This document shows, piece after piece, positions 45,600-57,308 of a DNA stretch of 64,000 nucleotides. Both the position numbers and the translations under genes were made by a program. Position 1 is the first letter of the stretch; each line of letters starts with the position of its first letter. Origin of the DNA: Dipteris shenzhenensis (Eukaryota > Polypodiophyta > Polypodiopsida > Gleicheniales); the NCBI GenBank assembly GCA_047967505.1, contig CM106538.1; one strand, written 5' to 3'. The notes beneath the pieces were generated by a model. It was given only the letters and a program-made list of their open reading frames with translations, did not search any database and had not been told where the DNA came from.

Positions 45600-48420
45600 T
45601 AACAATGCTCTCCTTGAATTTTTGGGTAGATGCCTGACTACCTTTGGAAAACATGAAATTTAAATATAGACACACTAACATGAAGTGTGATGTTTTCTCT
45701 GTATATCTTCCTAATGCTATTAATAGAGAGAAATTCATTTTATGGGACTCATGTTCTCTCTCAAGTGAATCTTTGGTAATGGGGGACTTTAACAGGGTTG
45801 AGCATAGTTTAGATCGATGGGCGAACAAGGGTAAAGTGATTAGTGGTAGTGAATTCAATGCTTAGCTAACGTTCAGGGACCACGCAAGTTTAGTGGATAT
45901 GCCAGAGGAGACATCTTTCACGTGGAGTAATAATCAAGTAGAGACCAATAATAGGAAAGCATGACTAGATAGATTTCATATGTCTAGGAATGTGGTGAGA
46001 CCTTCAGATGGAAGAGCAAAATGTTTTTATCTCTTCCTTTCTTTGACCACCTTCTATTTAGGACAAATGAGGAATTCATGGTTTAAATCTAGCCCATTCT
46101 TCTTCCATCTCTCTTATGTACAAGAGAAGGTCGAGAGAATCTATAATTGTGTTTTTTGGGGAGGTGCTTCTTACCTTGAAAGGTGGGCTTAGGAACCAAT
46201 CTTTTTTTAAGGCAATGAGGAAGAGGGCAAAAGCTACTAGAAGGAAGAGAAGATAGGATCTAGAGGAAGTGTTCAAGGAGTTGGAAAAGGATGGGGAGAG
46301 GATGAACTTAAGCATATGCAAATAGCAAACCATATTTCAAAGGGATTGGTCGTGAGCAGAGAGGATTGATAAGGAAAATGTGGGTATGTTTACGGCTTTG
46401 AGGATCCTTAAAAAGCATTGACTAGTTGGTCTAGCTGATAGAGTTGTGTCATCATACCAAGGTACCCTGCAGGAAGTTCACACCCCATTTCATGAAGTCA
46501 TACCTAAGGGAGTTTCAAGATTTAATTCTTGCTTTCCTGACAATCAGGTTCCATGTGAAGAACTCAAAGGGGCAGCTTATCTTATGGCCAAGAAGAAAAC
46601 TCCCGATGAAGCTAGGTTGCCCTTCAAGTTTTATATTTGCTTGTGGGACACAATAGGCCCCCAAGTTGCTTGATCTTTTGCTACTTAGTGATATTTTGAT
46701 GAGTGTGTCAGTTTATGTATGATCAAACTCATTCCCAATGGAGGCCCTAAAGAGAATATATCGAAATTGGAGGCTTTTGACTATGCTAAACACAAGCTAT
46801 AAGACTATAACTAAGGTTATGGAATTCAAGCTCAGATTTAAAATGCAAGCTTGGAAAAGAGAAGACCAAAAGGGTTTCAAGAAAGGAAAACACATCCCGG
46901 AAGCCATAATCACCTTGAGTGAGATTTAGAGGCTAGAGATGGCAAAGGAGGAAGGATAGAATATATGCTTCATGAAAGTTGATTTTGACAAAGCCTATGA
47001 CAAGATGGAATGGGGATTCATAATCCAGGATTTACAAGATACAGGAGTGGGTCCTAGATCCCAAGGCTATGTTGAGACCCTCCTCACTTATCTTATCGCC
47101 AAGAAGAAAACTCCCGATAAAGATGGGTTGCCCATCGAGTTTTATATGTGCTTGAGGGACACAATGGCCCCCAAGTTGCTTGATCTTTGGGATGAATCTG
47201 CTACTTGGTGATATTTTGATGAGTGTGTCAATTCAGGTATAATCAAACTCATTCCCAAGGGAGTAAACATCGATGTTGTACAGGGAACTGCAACAGATAT
47301 TCGAACTTAATAGGTTTGACCTAGTCACTATCAAAAGTAGACAACTGATTTTCAAGATAGGTGTTCCTTATCTTGGATGGGGTGTAGACAACTATCTTGT
47401 ATTAAGGAATTTCATTGGATAGGTCAAAAAACTCAAACCCCCATTTCGCATTTCTTTAATCCTTGCAATATCTCTGAGACTCTTAACAAAAAAGGCTAAG
47501 AAACAACACTCTTAGGGTATGGAGGACAAGGTTTAGTAAGGTGTGGGGCCAAAGATTGCAAGAGAAAATTTATTGGGTAAACCAGGTTAGTAACAAACTG
47601 AAGTTACATGGCCGTTGCATGGTTGTAAGACACATTAAGACAAGACACGTGAGACACGCTTCATACCCCAAGTGTCTAAAGTGCCTTAAAAATAAGACGT
47701 GTAAGACACGCCATTGTAATAATAAATATTTAATTAATATATGTATAAGAATACAAGTGTACAACTTGCTAGCATAGCTAGCTACGAGATTCTAGAAGTA
47801 CAATAAGCTACACTTAAACAATGCAAGAAGTAACAATGCACTTGTACAATGTACTCAAGACTTAAAAGGTAAAGTTAAGAGTCACAGCTCAAAGCTTGCA
47901 AGTCACGACTCACAACTTTAAAGGTTGAAATTGACAATTGAATCTTGATATTCAAAAAGGCAATTTGGTCTTGCTACTACAGGGTTGTAGTAATAGGCAA
48001 GCATTCTCCTATTTGTGAGAGATGCCATAAAATCCCTGAAGACATCCCTCATATTTTTTTTAACTATAAGTTCTCAAAGGCAATGCAGGATAGCATCAAA
48101 CAGTTTGGAGGATTTCCTTCTTTTGGCTACACCATGATTTTTATTGGGTGATGCTCCCCCTAGATTCCAGAGGGACTGGTCTGTGCTGAGGAGTAATGTT
48201 CTGTGGACAACAAAATGCTACAATTGGATGTTGTACTACTCACTTCACATTGGTTGCTGCATACGGGCCTGCAATTTCTACATTAAGGAGTATGTTGGAC
48301 TCATGGAAAATATCATAGGGATCCTCAACAAGGATATGGCATTGGCATGTGATCACATCAAAGTTACTAAGGACATAAGGAATCTACTAGGAGATGCGCA
48401 TGATATTGTTTAGCAGAAGG
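45600..48420 (+). mobile_element. LINE (non-LTR retrotransposon) relic, rearranged
   Basis: Plus-strand traces in order are an endonuclease (VFSVYLPNAINREKFILWD, then LVMGDFNRVEHSLDRW, with the G-D-F-N motif), a reverse-transcriptase fore-part (AKKKTPDEARLPFKFYIC), an RT palm trace (KVDFDKAYDKMEW, near 46978-47016), a second copy of the fore-part (AKKKTPDKDGLPIEFYMC), then a C-terminal zinc-binding RT-associated motif (CERCHKIPEDIPHIFF, about 48020-48070). Stops and frameshifts are frequent and much of the RT palm is missing. Upstream and downstream ends are not defined. Confidence 0.8.
46578..47264 (+). repeat. Duplicated RT fore-part within the LINE
   Basis: The block from TATCTTATGGCCAAGAAG at 46578 to about 46740 recurs at 47089-47264. 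The second copy keeps bases missing from the first (around GGGATGAATC). In an ordinary LINE this block lies once, upstream of the KVDFDKAYD motif. Here one copy lies on each side of that motif. Confidence 0.85.
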
Positions 48421-49605
48421 GACTTTGTTAGACTTACTATTGTTTCTCCTCTTCAGTTTGTACTATGACTTTCTTTTCCTGGGAAGTGTGCAGATATGCT
48501 CTCTGAATTTTAAGTGTGCTACTGTTGTTTTTCCCTCCAAGTGTGGAGATGGCTTATCAAATCTTCTGTAAATACTGTGAAAATAGTTTTACAAATTGAA
48601 AACACCCTCTTTTCCCACATAAAAAGACATGACTGTGAGGAGAGGTGTCGAATGCTAGGAATTTCGCCTCGAGTTCAAAGAAAGACCCAAGGATGGCTCT
48701 AGTTTCTAACTTTCAATAACACACAAAGGGGTTTGAAACAACTAAAGAACAAGAACATATTTAATTAAAAAGAGCTAAGAAAGCACCTCTTTAGAATAAG
48801 AGTGTCATAGTGCTATTTTCGACTAACTTGAAGTGAGCTTTGTAATATTCAAACTTAATGAAAGGTAAGTCTACCTCTGAAGGTGAATTGATTGATTGGA
48901 CCTTGAAAACATTCATTTCAACCCCTCTAACCTAGCCTCAAAAACTCATTATTTATCAAAGACAAAGCTATCACATTCCCATGTCAAAGAGCAAGTTCTA
49001 CCCACATAAGGGTAGCAACTAACCTTTGAGCATGCATTTCCCTCACCACATAGAGGCTCACACCTAATGCAAAACTAAAGATATTGGACTGAATTTGTGG
49101 ACACATTATTCCCCATGAATAGGGGGAACCATGGACTCTAGGAAGAGACCATGGACATAAATAAGGGAGACCATGGATTCTATGTGCACATTCAAATAGA
49201 TGACCAATTGGAGGGCAATCAGGTACACTAATGTAAGGTCAAACAATGTTCTAAGAATTGGGCAAAACCCAAGACTCTTTGATCCCATGGGAAGAGATCC
49301 AACAAATGCTCGAATACTAGTTCAAACTAATTTTATCGCCTCCAAAGGTTTAAAATTGGAGCATAATTGATCATTGTAACTCGTGGGACTAATATTTTTG
49401 CATATGCATTATTCGGAGTGTGAGAGCCCTCCAAGAGATACATAATCTCAAGGTGTAGAATCCCTGTTCACACAAGGAAACTGTGCACAAATGTAACTGT
49501 ATGTGCATGAGTAAAAAGTGATGATAGATATGATTGTAAAAATGGTCCCTCTCGTGAACCAATATGTCCCCCTACTAATGACACACTCGAATGATAATTT
49601 TTAAT
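48421..49605. other. Intergenic, nothing recognised
   Basis: AT-rich with scattered stops in all frames. A short open frame at 49106-49288 has no recognisable motif. No repeat or RNA gene seen. Confidence 0.5.
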
Positions 49606-49614
49606 ATAAGTGGA

Positions 49615-50185
49615 CGCCCTTCCCCCCGCCCTCCCCCCCCTCCCCCGTTTTCCCCTCACAATGCTCTCCTCTTCCCCTCCTAGCAATGTTCATAGAAAAC
49701 CTGCTATATATGAACCTGCAACATTTTCATTTTCACCCGCAAAAAATATTTCTTGAATTTTGTAAAATCTTCAAAATTTTAGGCAATTTAGCTATATTTT
49801 AGCTAAAAATCGACAAATTCTCAAGGAAAACCTTCAAATTTTGAAACCCCAAGTTTTGTAATTTGTTGCCCCCCTCCCCCCCGACAACCCCCTCCACCAC
49901 CCTCACATCCCCCCTACGCGCCTCCACTTCACCCTCTCAATTCGCCTCTCCCTCGCCCCTCTCCCTTGGCCCTCTCAACTCGCCTCCCCCTCATTCCCCT
50001 CGCCTTACCCCTCTCAATTCACCACCCTTCCCTTCCCCTAAACCCTTCTCCCTCTACATTGCTCTTTTCCCTCCCCTCTCTGCTCTCCCCACCCTTCTCT
50101 CTCATCACTCTCTCAACAACTTCCCTCTCGCCCCTCTCCCATGCAATCCTCCCCTCGGCCTTGTCAACCTTCATCCATAAGGTTC
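49615..50185 (+). repeat. C-rich pyrimidine tracts
   Basis: Two C/T-dominated stretches (49615-49680 and 49868-50170) with C runs of up to eight bases and recurring CCCCTCTC and CCTCTCAA(T/C)TCGCC words. The frames are Pro/Leu/Ser by-products. An AT-rich spacer separates the stretches. Confidence 0.75.
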
Positions 50186-50204
50186 CGTGAGCTTAGTTTA
50201 GCAA

Positions 50205-50395
50205 ATGTCAGATTGGGTTATGTTAGTTCACATTAGGTTTGGTGGGGCTAGGTTAGTTTGAGTATGTAAGGTTATGTTAGGTTGGGTATGATTAGTAAGG
50301 TTACATTAAATTGAGTTGGATTAAGATAGGTTATCTTAGGTTAGATTTGGCTAGGTTGGATTAGGTTAGGGTATGTTTCTTAGACTAGGCTAGAT
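50205..50395 (+). repeat. TTAGG/GGTTAGGTT-like array
   Basis: Variants of GGTTATGTTAGGTTGGG, GGCTAGGTTAG and GGATTAGGTTAGGG fill about 190 bp in one orientation. It resembles the array at 33198-33490 but is less mixed in orientation. It is too irregular to be a telomere tract. Confidence 0.7.
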
Positions 50396-50471
50396 TAGAG
50401 TCTCTTTAATCAAGTATTGCCCTTAACTTAAAGGTCTACTCAATTAATGAGAATTTAGAAAATGTGATGCC

Positions 50472-50559
50472 GATTGGTTTTATGTGCATAGGAGATTTAT
50501 ACCCAAAATTAGTATGATTGGTTTTATGTGCATAGGAGATTTATACCCAAAATTAGTAT
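50472..50559 (+). repeat. Exact 44-bp tandem duplication
   Basis: GATTGGTTTTATGTGCATAG through AAATTAGTAT is present at 50472-50515 and again without change at 50516-50559. The identity implies a recent event. Confidence 0.95.
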
Positions 50560-50820
50560 GCTCACTGAGTTCCAGATTGAAAATCCTAGATTTTAGGAGA
50601 AAGTAGGGCCATTATGTGAATCTTTTTCTAAAGATAAATAAAGGAGCCACTCAAAGGCAATATTGACAAGCACTCGAAAGCTTGTACACTCATTGTCTGG
50701 ATGGAGGTTTCGAAGCACTACTCAAGGTAAAAGGAAAAAGCAAGCACGCATCAATTTAAGACTATTGGGCAAAATGACTTCCCTCACGTTGAGCTCTATT
50801 GAAACTGAGACCCACTCAGA

Positions 50821-51828
50821 AAAAAAGCCAGCATTTCCAATTTGAAGTCTGAATTTTTCTTTTTTCAACACAAAAAATGATTCATCCCCTTTGTCTGCCC
50901 TAGTCATTTGAATGGATAACGTACTTATGTGGGCATTTCAACCACAATTACGCTGAAACGCGTTTCAGAGCCCAGCCAAGCTTGAAACGCCGTTTCAGAG
51001 AAGCCCCGTTTTTTAAACGCGTTTCAGGATCCGCTTCAAGACCTTGAAACGGCTGGTTGAAACGTTTTAACCAGTCTAAAACACGTTTCAGAGCCCTGAA
51101 ACAGGCCGTTTCAGACAACACAGGCTGCTAGGTCTCCAAAATGACGCAAAATCCGCCGCCAGTCTCGTTTTTGGTCTTTTTGCTTTCAATTTTGGCCTCC
51201 TTCCACTCCTTCAGCCTCATACTCTCTCCATCCTCAAGGTTTTCCGGCCCTCCTTGAGCCCCATTCACTCCTTTCCTCTCCTTTCTCTCCTGCAAGCTAC
51301 TTTAGCCCTCAATCATCATCTACTCCCCTCCAACCCCCTCCTTCAGTCCCCTCTTTAAGGCTTCAACCCTCTCTTTCAACCTCCTCTTTCAGGCCCCGCT
51401 TTCAAATTTCAACCCTCTCTTTCAACCCTTGGCTCTCTTTCAAGCTGTAGGCTGTAGCATTCTAAATGTGTGTGTTCTCATCTCAAAACCCCCTTTTCTA
51501 AACCTATCTTGCTGACATGGCGTTTCCCCATTTCAGCCCTCCCAAAAATCCCAAAACGTTCCATTTCCGTTTCCGTTCCCCGTTTCTGTTTCCCCTAACT
51601 GTGATTTCAAAGGTAGTAAGGGACTAATGAAAATCTCTCCTGATGAAGAGCTGGCCTGAACTTTCTTCTAGACCCCTAACTTTCTTATGTACCTCAAAAT
51701 TAAGAAAGGAGTCAACATTTCCATTTTGAAGTCTGAATTTTCCCTTGGTCAATACAAGGAGTGGATCATCCCATTTTGTCTTCCCTGAACTTGAATGCAG
51801 CATGTATGTGTGCATTTCAACTGTGATA
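50821..51828 (+). repeat. Diverged direct repeats flanking the GAAACG cluster
   Basis: The segment 50821-50948 (with TTTGAAGTCTGAATTTT and a GGATCATCCC/GATTCATCCC block) resembles 51702-51828 in the same orientation. Between them lie the GAAACG palindromes (50954-51116) and a C/T-rich stretch (51180-51600). This is the layout of a mobile element bounded by repeats, or of an insertion into a duplicated locus; no coding capacity remains. Confidence 0.6.
50954..51116 (+). repeat. Cluster of TGAAACG(C)GTTTCA palindromes
   Basis: A perfect 14-bp palindrome TGAAACGCGTTTCA (50954-50967) is followed by TGAAACGCCGTTTCA (50983-50997), AAACGCGTTT (51015-51024), GAAACGGC..GTTGAAACGTTT (51045-51068), ACACGTTTCAG, CCTGAAACAGG and CCGTTTCAG. 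Within 165 bp about ten GAAAC/GTTTC half-sites occur, many paired head to head. Confidence 0.85.
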
Positions 51829-51849
51829 AATTCAAACATTATCTTCGTG

Positions 51850-52753
51850 ACCAACAGCTTTCTTCTGAATTAACTAGACTCCCACTAGTGGTTGGATTGA
51901 ATTAAAACTTTATGGCAAAGCTGCAGAACCCACTCTACTACATTTAAGCTTTCCAGCACGGGCAAAGATAGCTCCACCCTTTCTACTAAAAAAGTCCCTG
52001 CCATCTATAGATATCACCTGTCCAGAGGAGCAAAACTCTCAGCCTTTTTCGGGCTTGGTGTAGATACCCTCTGAGATGTGCTTAAAACAAAATGATCTAG
52101 AGGTTTCCAGACCTATAAGTTAAATATAGTGCATGTACAACCAAGATACATTAGGGCAAAGCTAAAAATCATCTCTGACAGAAATAGGCCAGAAACATTT
52201 CATAAAAATGCAAGTACCTGGGCAGTGATTACTTATATCTAGAGTTTCTAAAAATCATCTCTAACATAGAAATAGGCCAGAAACATTTCATAAAAATGCA
52301 AGTACCTGTGCAGTGATTACTTATATCTAGAGCTTCCTGTACATCGTTAAAGCTTTAGAAACATGGATTAACTGACGTTACGCTGTTCCTTCTAGAACAA
52401 AGGAACGTGCTAACACAAGCAAAATTCAGAGGGATTCATGCCTTCGGCAATCTCCAGTCGTTACAAACTTCGCATGCAATAGTGCGGATAGGACACTCAA
52501 AACTTGGCCTCCCTTAATCAAAGGTTATGGATGTCGGGATCTTTGTGCAGAAATTGTTTTCCTCTTAGATGTATTCTCATACTTGGGGTGGCTCTCCCTT
52601 CCGGGTACACAAAGTTCAAAAATGGAATGGTATCCCTCGTTTCTGTAAAAGTGGTAAGCACCAGGTTTCCAAAGGCTGAATTTCAACATCCCGGGGGGAA
52701 AAAACGCACTGGCTCAACTGCTTCCAATTGCATTTCTCAGATTTTCACCGTAC
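51850..52753. other. 3' flank of the HHO-like gene with an 86-bp duplication
   Basis: The stretch downstream of the minus-strand gene. TAAAAATCATCTCT through TATATCTAGAG at 52163-52248 recurs at 52249-52336 with one 2-bp insertion and few changes. The part 52500-52753 probably holds the gene's 3' UTR, but I see no clear polyadenylation signal. Overlapping plus-strand frames are antisense shadows. Confidence 0.6.
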
Positions 52754-54714
52754 CTACATCTTTAGACTGGTCTCACTGCCTCTGCTATCCTCAATGTCTG
52801 TGTCATATTCACCTGTGCATTGCGATTGGCTACCGTTTATGCTACCATCAAGACTTCTCTGATCTTCAGACCTTGTTCCTGGCTGTTGCTTCCAACTGGA
52901 ACTCTCAGATTTGCCATCTTCACCCACACTCTCTTCTCTGTAACTATCACCTGACCCATGGACTCCCGCTGGTGACTGACCAGTGGACTGCAAAGGCCCT
53001 TGCGGTGAGCTTTGCGAATGAGCAGGAGCAGTCTGTTGATCACAATATAGTGAGGACTGCAAATGCCTTTGATCAGGAGAACCCAGTTGAGAGTAGAATT
53101 CCTGGGTAACAGATGCCTGGCACAAGTGAGGTTGTTGTGCAGAGTTGTACAACGATGGAGTTTGCTGGGCAGCATGTGCAGCATATTCAGGGGGAACCCA
53201 TATCCCACCAAGCACAACCAGCTGTGGCGTCTGAGGAGCTGTCGACTGAGATGGACTGGGCCTTCTTGTGTGCAATCGATACTTCTGAAAACAAAGACAA
53301 TAGAAGCGGTAAGATCAAAGAAATAAACCTGACGAGGAGTTAATCAGAGCGGAATAAACTCGTTCGTGTACCTGAAGATGGCTCTTGACTTCGTCGTTCG
53401 TAAGCCCTTCAACCTTCATCAGTTCTCGTATCTGCTTTGGAGTTGCCACTGTTGTGACGAACGAGGTAAGAATCAGTATTGCGCGATACAAGTGCGTAAT
53501 TTGCCGCGTTTTAATAAGCCACAAAATGCGGGCAAGCGATGCAGACGCTCTACCTTGGGAACCACCAAGCTGTTGCAAAGCGCTGACAAAGCGACGATGT
53601 AACTCAGGGGACCAACACCTCCTTGCTTTTCTTGCTGGCTGACAGAGGTTTGCACCGTCCGCTACACCGCCATTACCCTGGACAACGAGCTCCTTCGCTT
53701 GTTGCTGCACATCTTCCCTTGCTTTTAGCCTGACTTGGTTGGGTGAAGAGTTCTCACAGGCAGACGGGCTGACCTCTGGATCTCCGCAAGAAAGTGCCAG
53801 ATCTGAAGGATTAACTGGCCCAGGTTTCGGAGACGGTTGAACTACTTGCTTGTCCCGCGAGAACGGCAAGAACGCTCCACCTGATCTCTGCTTAGAATGC
53901 AAGAATAATTTGGAGGAGCTGAAGGCTTGCTCTTGCATGGGCTGCGAGTCCCCCTTGTCCGTATTTCCTGTTCCTGACGAGCATCTCTGCAAAGAAGCAA
54001 CCAAATGTCAGGTACATTGAGGTGAGCTTAAACTTGCAAGGTGGGATAAACGACAGGGACAGGGATTTTACTTCTTGTCTATGGCCGTTAAGCTCCGCCT
54101 GTGGACACCACAACTGTGCAACAGTCATCCAACTAGGTTTATCCTCGTTCGCATGTCTGCAAATCCTTTCCTCTGCGTGCTCTTCTTCGTTGCTTTCTTT
54201 GGAGGAAGTGGTAGTTGGCTTTTTCAGAGGAAGAAATTCCTCGAGAACAGCCCTGTCGCTTGTGCTCTGTACACTCAAATCATTGTTCAAGTTACAACTC
54301 ACTTGAACTTGAGGCCGCCTCTGCGATGATGGCCGACATTCAGCCAACTGCTCTTTGGACGCCTCAATAGCTGAGATACAGGAGAGGAAGAGACAGAGAC
54401 AGACAAAGAGAACATCCCATTCAAGTCTCCTTGTTAGCACCCGGAAGCAAAAAAAGCACCGCGTAAGCTCGGAATCGCAAACCCAGAGGAGAAGGAAAGT
54501 TTTACTTACCATCATGCAACAACTGCATGCACAAAGGAAGCTCTCTTTTGAAGGCCTCGATCTTCTTACGCTCGGCTTCCAATGCATTCAAGTACTTCTC
54601 AAGGCTACGCAGTCGCTCCAGCTTGTCGTCGGAATACGACATGCTTTTGAGAGCAGTCGATGCGGATGGAGTAGAAGGTCGACATTCGAGAAACATTTCA
54701 ACGGGGGATGCCAT
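52754..54714 (-). CDS. HHO-like: GARP/MYB transcription factor, HHO/NIGT1/HRS1 family (five exons)
   Basis: Minus-strand exons are 54714-54510, 54370-54072, 53986-53554, 53448-53372 and 53284-52754; all GT-AG sites keep phase and give 514 residues. The start is the first ATG of the frame ([13 protein letters not shown]). Residues about 32-66 form the family's conserved N-terminal helical domain, ending [24 protein letters not shown] and [12 protein letters not shown] in exon 2 are further family signatures. The single GARP DNA-binding domain spans about 287-347: [55 protein letters not shown]. The C-terminus is Gln/Ser-rich. In flowering plants these nuclear factors repress nitrate-uptake and phosphate-starvation genes and are themselves nitrate-induced; the same role here is inference. 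The gene looks intact and stands alone. Confidence 0.93.
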
Positions 54715-55370
54715 GTGTGAGGAGAAGAAGTTGAGCTGGGGCAGCGACAGATCAAAACCAAAGTGCAAGACTCGATAGAATCAAAACAGCATTCACAGTC
54801 AGCGACGATCTAAGACCAAGGAAGTGAAAGCGACTGCGATGATCGAATGCAAGGGGGGGAAAGAGCGGCAAGCAAAACCGCGGGAGAAGGCGAAACGCGA
54901 TGGGAGTCAAGAGAAGAAGCAGGAGGGCAAGGGAAGGAAAGAAGTCGTTCGATGTGGGAGAGGAAATATGGCGACAGGAGAATGTGTGAAAGGGAAGGAA
55001 AGGGGAAGAGGGGAAAGGGGAGGGGGGGGGGGGGGGGGGGCAAGGATTGCAAGCGAAGCGAGGAGGGAAGAGGAAAAGGGAAGAGAAACAGGAGGAGGAG
55101 GTGGAGTAAAGCGGGGGGTTCTAAGCAAGGAAGAAAGGCAGAAAAGCAAGGGGGGATGGAAAGGGGGGGAGCTTGGAAAACGGAGGAGTGCAGGGGAAAG
55201 AAATGCGGGAGATGAAAGAAGAGCTTTGACAGAAGTTCGCCATAGCTTTGAGCTCAAAACTGATCTTTCACAGAACAGAGAAGATGGAATTTTGAACACC
55301 GGAAAAATGAAGACGATGAAGAAGATGAAGATGAAGATGATGACGAAGATTTCGATGAGGCATTTCTAAG
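54715..55370 (-). promoter_or_regulatory. Presumed promoter and 5' leader of the HHO-like gene, purine tract
   Basis: Upstream of the HHO-like start codon the plus strand is G/A-rich (54840-55210) and contains an uninterrupted run of about 19 G near 55022-55040, so the sense strand of the gene is a C/T-rich leader, a composition often seen in plant 5' UTRs. No clear TATA box was found. Plus-strand frames of up to 181 codons here (54824-55369) are Lys/Arg/Gly/Glu-rich composition artefacts. A GAAGATGAAGATGAAGATGA stretch lies at 55311-55350. Confidence 0.5.
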
Positions 55371-55689
55371 AATATACTCTTCCTTGTTGGAATACAGAAT
55401 CTTATTATGACTTGTCCCCCCAAATTTTTCCCCCTTTTTTTTATTTTTCTCATTTCTTCCTACAGGGGCGCCCTCCCCTCTGTCCCCTCCACGTGTCCCC
55501 TGCCTCCCACCCCTTTCCTTAATCCCCTTTCAAAACCCTTTTTGTCTTAGCTAACCGCCACATTTGTACCCTCCTTAATACCTACTCTTAAACAAGCTCT
55601 GTAAGCGCTACAATTTTATCCTTTTCATTTCAAATTACCAACGCCCTCTCTATCTACCAAATAGGCTAGAGAACATCATTCCCGAAATT

Positions 55690-55900
55690 GCCATCTTTCA
55701 CGCAGGTTTGATGTATACTGAGTTAGCTTCAAGTCCGTTGCAAACCTTCCACCATACATTCTTGATTACAACACATTCCCAAAAGATGTGAAAATGGGTC
55801 TCTTTTTTGCATCTACACAACGGACACAACGGAGATATGCTGGGATTTACAAAGCCTAAAGCACTGGGTTCCCTTCATCAAGCGATTTTTCAAGATCTAG
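55690..55900 (-). pseudogene. LINE 3'-end fragment (zinc-binding RT-associated motif)
   Basis: On the minus strand this reads CPLCRCKKETHFHIFWECVV followed by IKNVWWKVCNGLE, matching the C-x-x-C...E-T-x-x-H-x-F-W-x-C...W motif found at the C-terminus of plant LINE polyproteins. Upstream reverse transcriptase is absent, as expected for 5'-truncated copies. Confidence 0.75.
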
Positions 55901-57000
55901 TTGTACCTCTCAAATACTTGGCTAGAACGAATGAGGCTTATAGGCAACTAACGGTTATCGTAAGTTTTGGAGCATACCTTTCTATACGAGGTTGATCTTT
56001 GATCTTTGTACTTTCGCCTTTTTTGTGCGTGATATATAATACTTTTTTCCTCGAAAAAAAAACAATACAACAAATTTCCCAAGAGCTCGTTGACCCCACT
56101 ACCATCCCTCCCATTTGTCTAATGTTATGAGCACCTCTCCTCTCTTCATGGCTCTTGGAGTGCCACACAATCAATGTGGTCCAAGGGGTGGGATATGCTA
56201 GAGAATTTCTAGATGCTTTGTACCCTCATCAATATATGACAGCTTTCTAATACCTGAGGTTGTATCCTATTATCCTATGAGATAAATCAAACTTGGTATT
56301 GTGGCATATTAGTTCACACAACAACTCCAAGGAGCTTTCATAGTGACTAAAGAAAATACTTAATTTGCCAAGTAAGCAGATGAACTACTTTCTCAACTTT
56401 ATTCACATAGATGTGCCAACCTTTTCTTCAATATTGCCAAGGTTCATGCACTCTTGTCATAGCAAAGAACTATTGTACAAGTTTTCGAAGATGCTTATAA
56501 CAGATTGTGAGGATTTCCTCTTGGATTTATGGTTGCTACAATGGCTCAACAACCCTAAAGCTCACACCAAAGGCCAACAAAAGCATAAGAGGAGAAAAGA
56601 ACTATGGTTACGGCATTGGCTCAACAACCCTAAAGCTCACACCAAAGGCCAACTGAAAGCATAAGAGACAAAAAGAGAAAGGAGAAGGAGGTCATCAATT
56701 ATGTGGATGAGTTTGTGAGGAGCCTTTAAAGAGGAAGCAACACATGCTCATCATGATTATAACATCCCACAAGACTCCATCTTTTGCATCGGGAATTGAC
56801 AAACCAATAGTTCAAAAAATGATTTTTGTTAATTTACAGAAATGTTCCAACTTATGCAATCTAGACTAAAACCTTACATCATGTTGTGCTAATGCATACC
56901 ATGCGATTATGCATAATGTGATACAATTTAGCTTCCATGGTTTTTTTGTTTTGAGGGAAAATGAAATTGATATTAAAACAAAGAAAATTTTGGAAAAACT
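55901..57000. other. Intergenic with a 75-bp duplication
   Basis: The unit ATGGTT(G/A)C...GGCTCAACAACCCTAAAGCT through GCATAAGAG is present at 56529-56603 and 56604-56672. A run of A at 56056-56064 follows TTTTTTCCTCG. No gene recognised. Confidence 0.6.
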
Positions 57001-57014
57001 GCTTATAGCTCTAT

Positions 57015-57308
57015 CTAGAGAGCATCTCTAAGGGCTCGAGAGGCAGGTTGAAGCTTAATTGCCTTATTGCTATAAAAAGAGACGACTGTCAAAATCTCAA
57101 TGCTAATATTATTACAAAAATCCCTGTTGATTTTACAATGGTGGAAGACAATCTTATTTCTATTCTTGCCAAATATCTTGGATGGCCATAGCTCGGATAG
57201 TACTCCATAGAAATGACTCACATTACGGGAAAGCATGACCAAAGATAAAAGTTGCAGTGAAAAACAAAAGATACTCTCATAAGTAAAAAGAGAGAGTCGA
57301 GCTAACAA
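57015..57308 (-). pseudogene. Probable LINE-derived C-terminal fragment
   Basis: A 97-codon minus-strand frame contains LSELWPSKIFGKNRNKIVFHH, resembling the end of plant LINE polyproteins (W-x-x-R-N-x-x-x-F type) that follows the zinc-binding motif, and is flanked by A-rich DNA. No other domain is present, so the assignment is tentative. Confidence 0.4.

Noticed and set aside
50205-50395. Interstitial telomere repeat
   Set aside because: The words vary around GGTTAGGTT and lack the regular TTTAGGG spacing of plant telomeres.
54824-55369. 181-codon plus-strand open frame upstream of the HHO-like gene
   Set aside because: Lys/Arg/Gly/Glu-rich product of a purine tract, with overlapping open frames in other phases; it coincides with the gene's promoter side and shows no domain.
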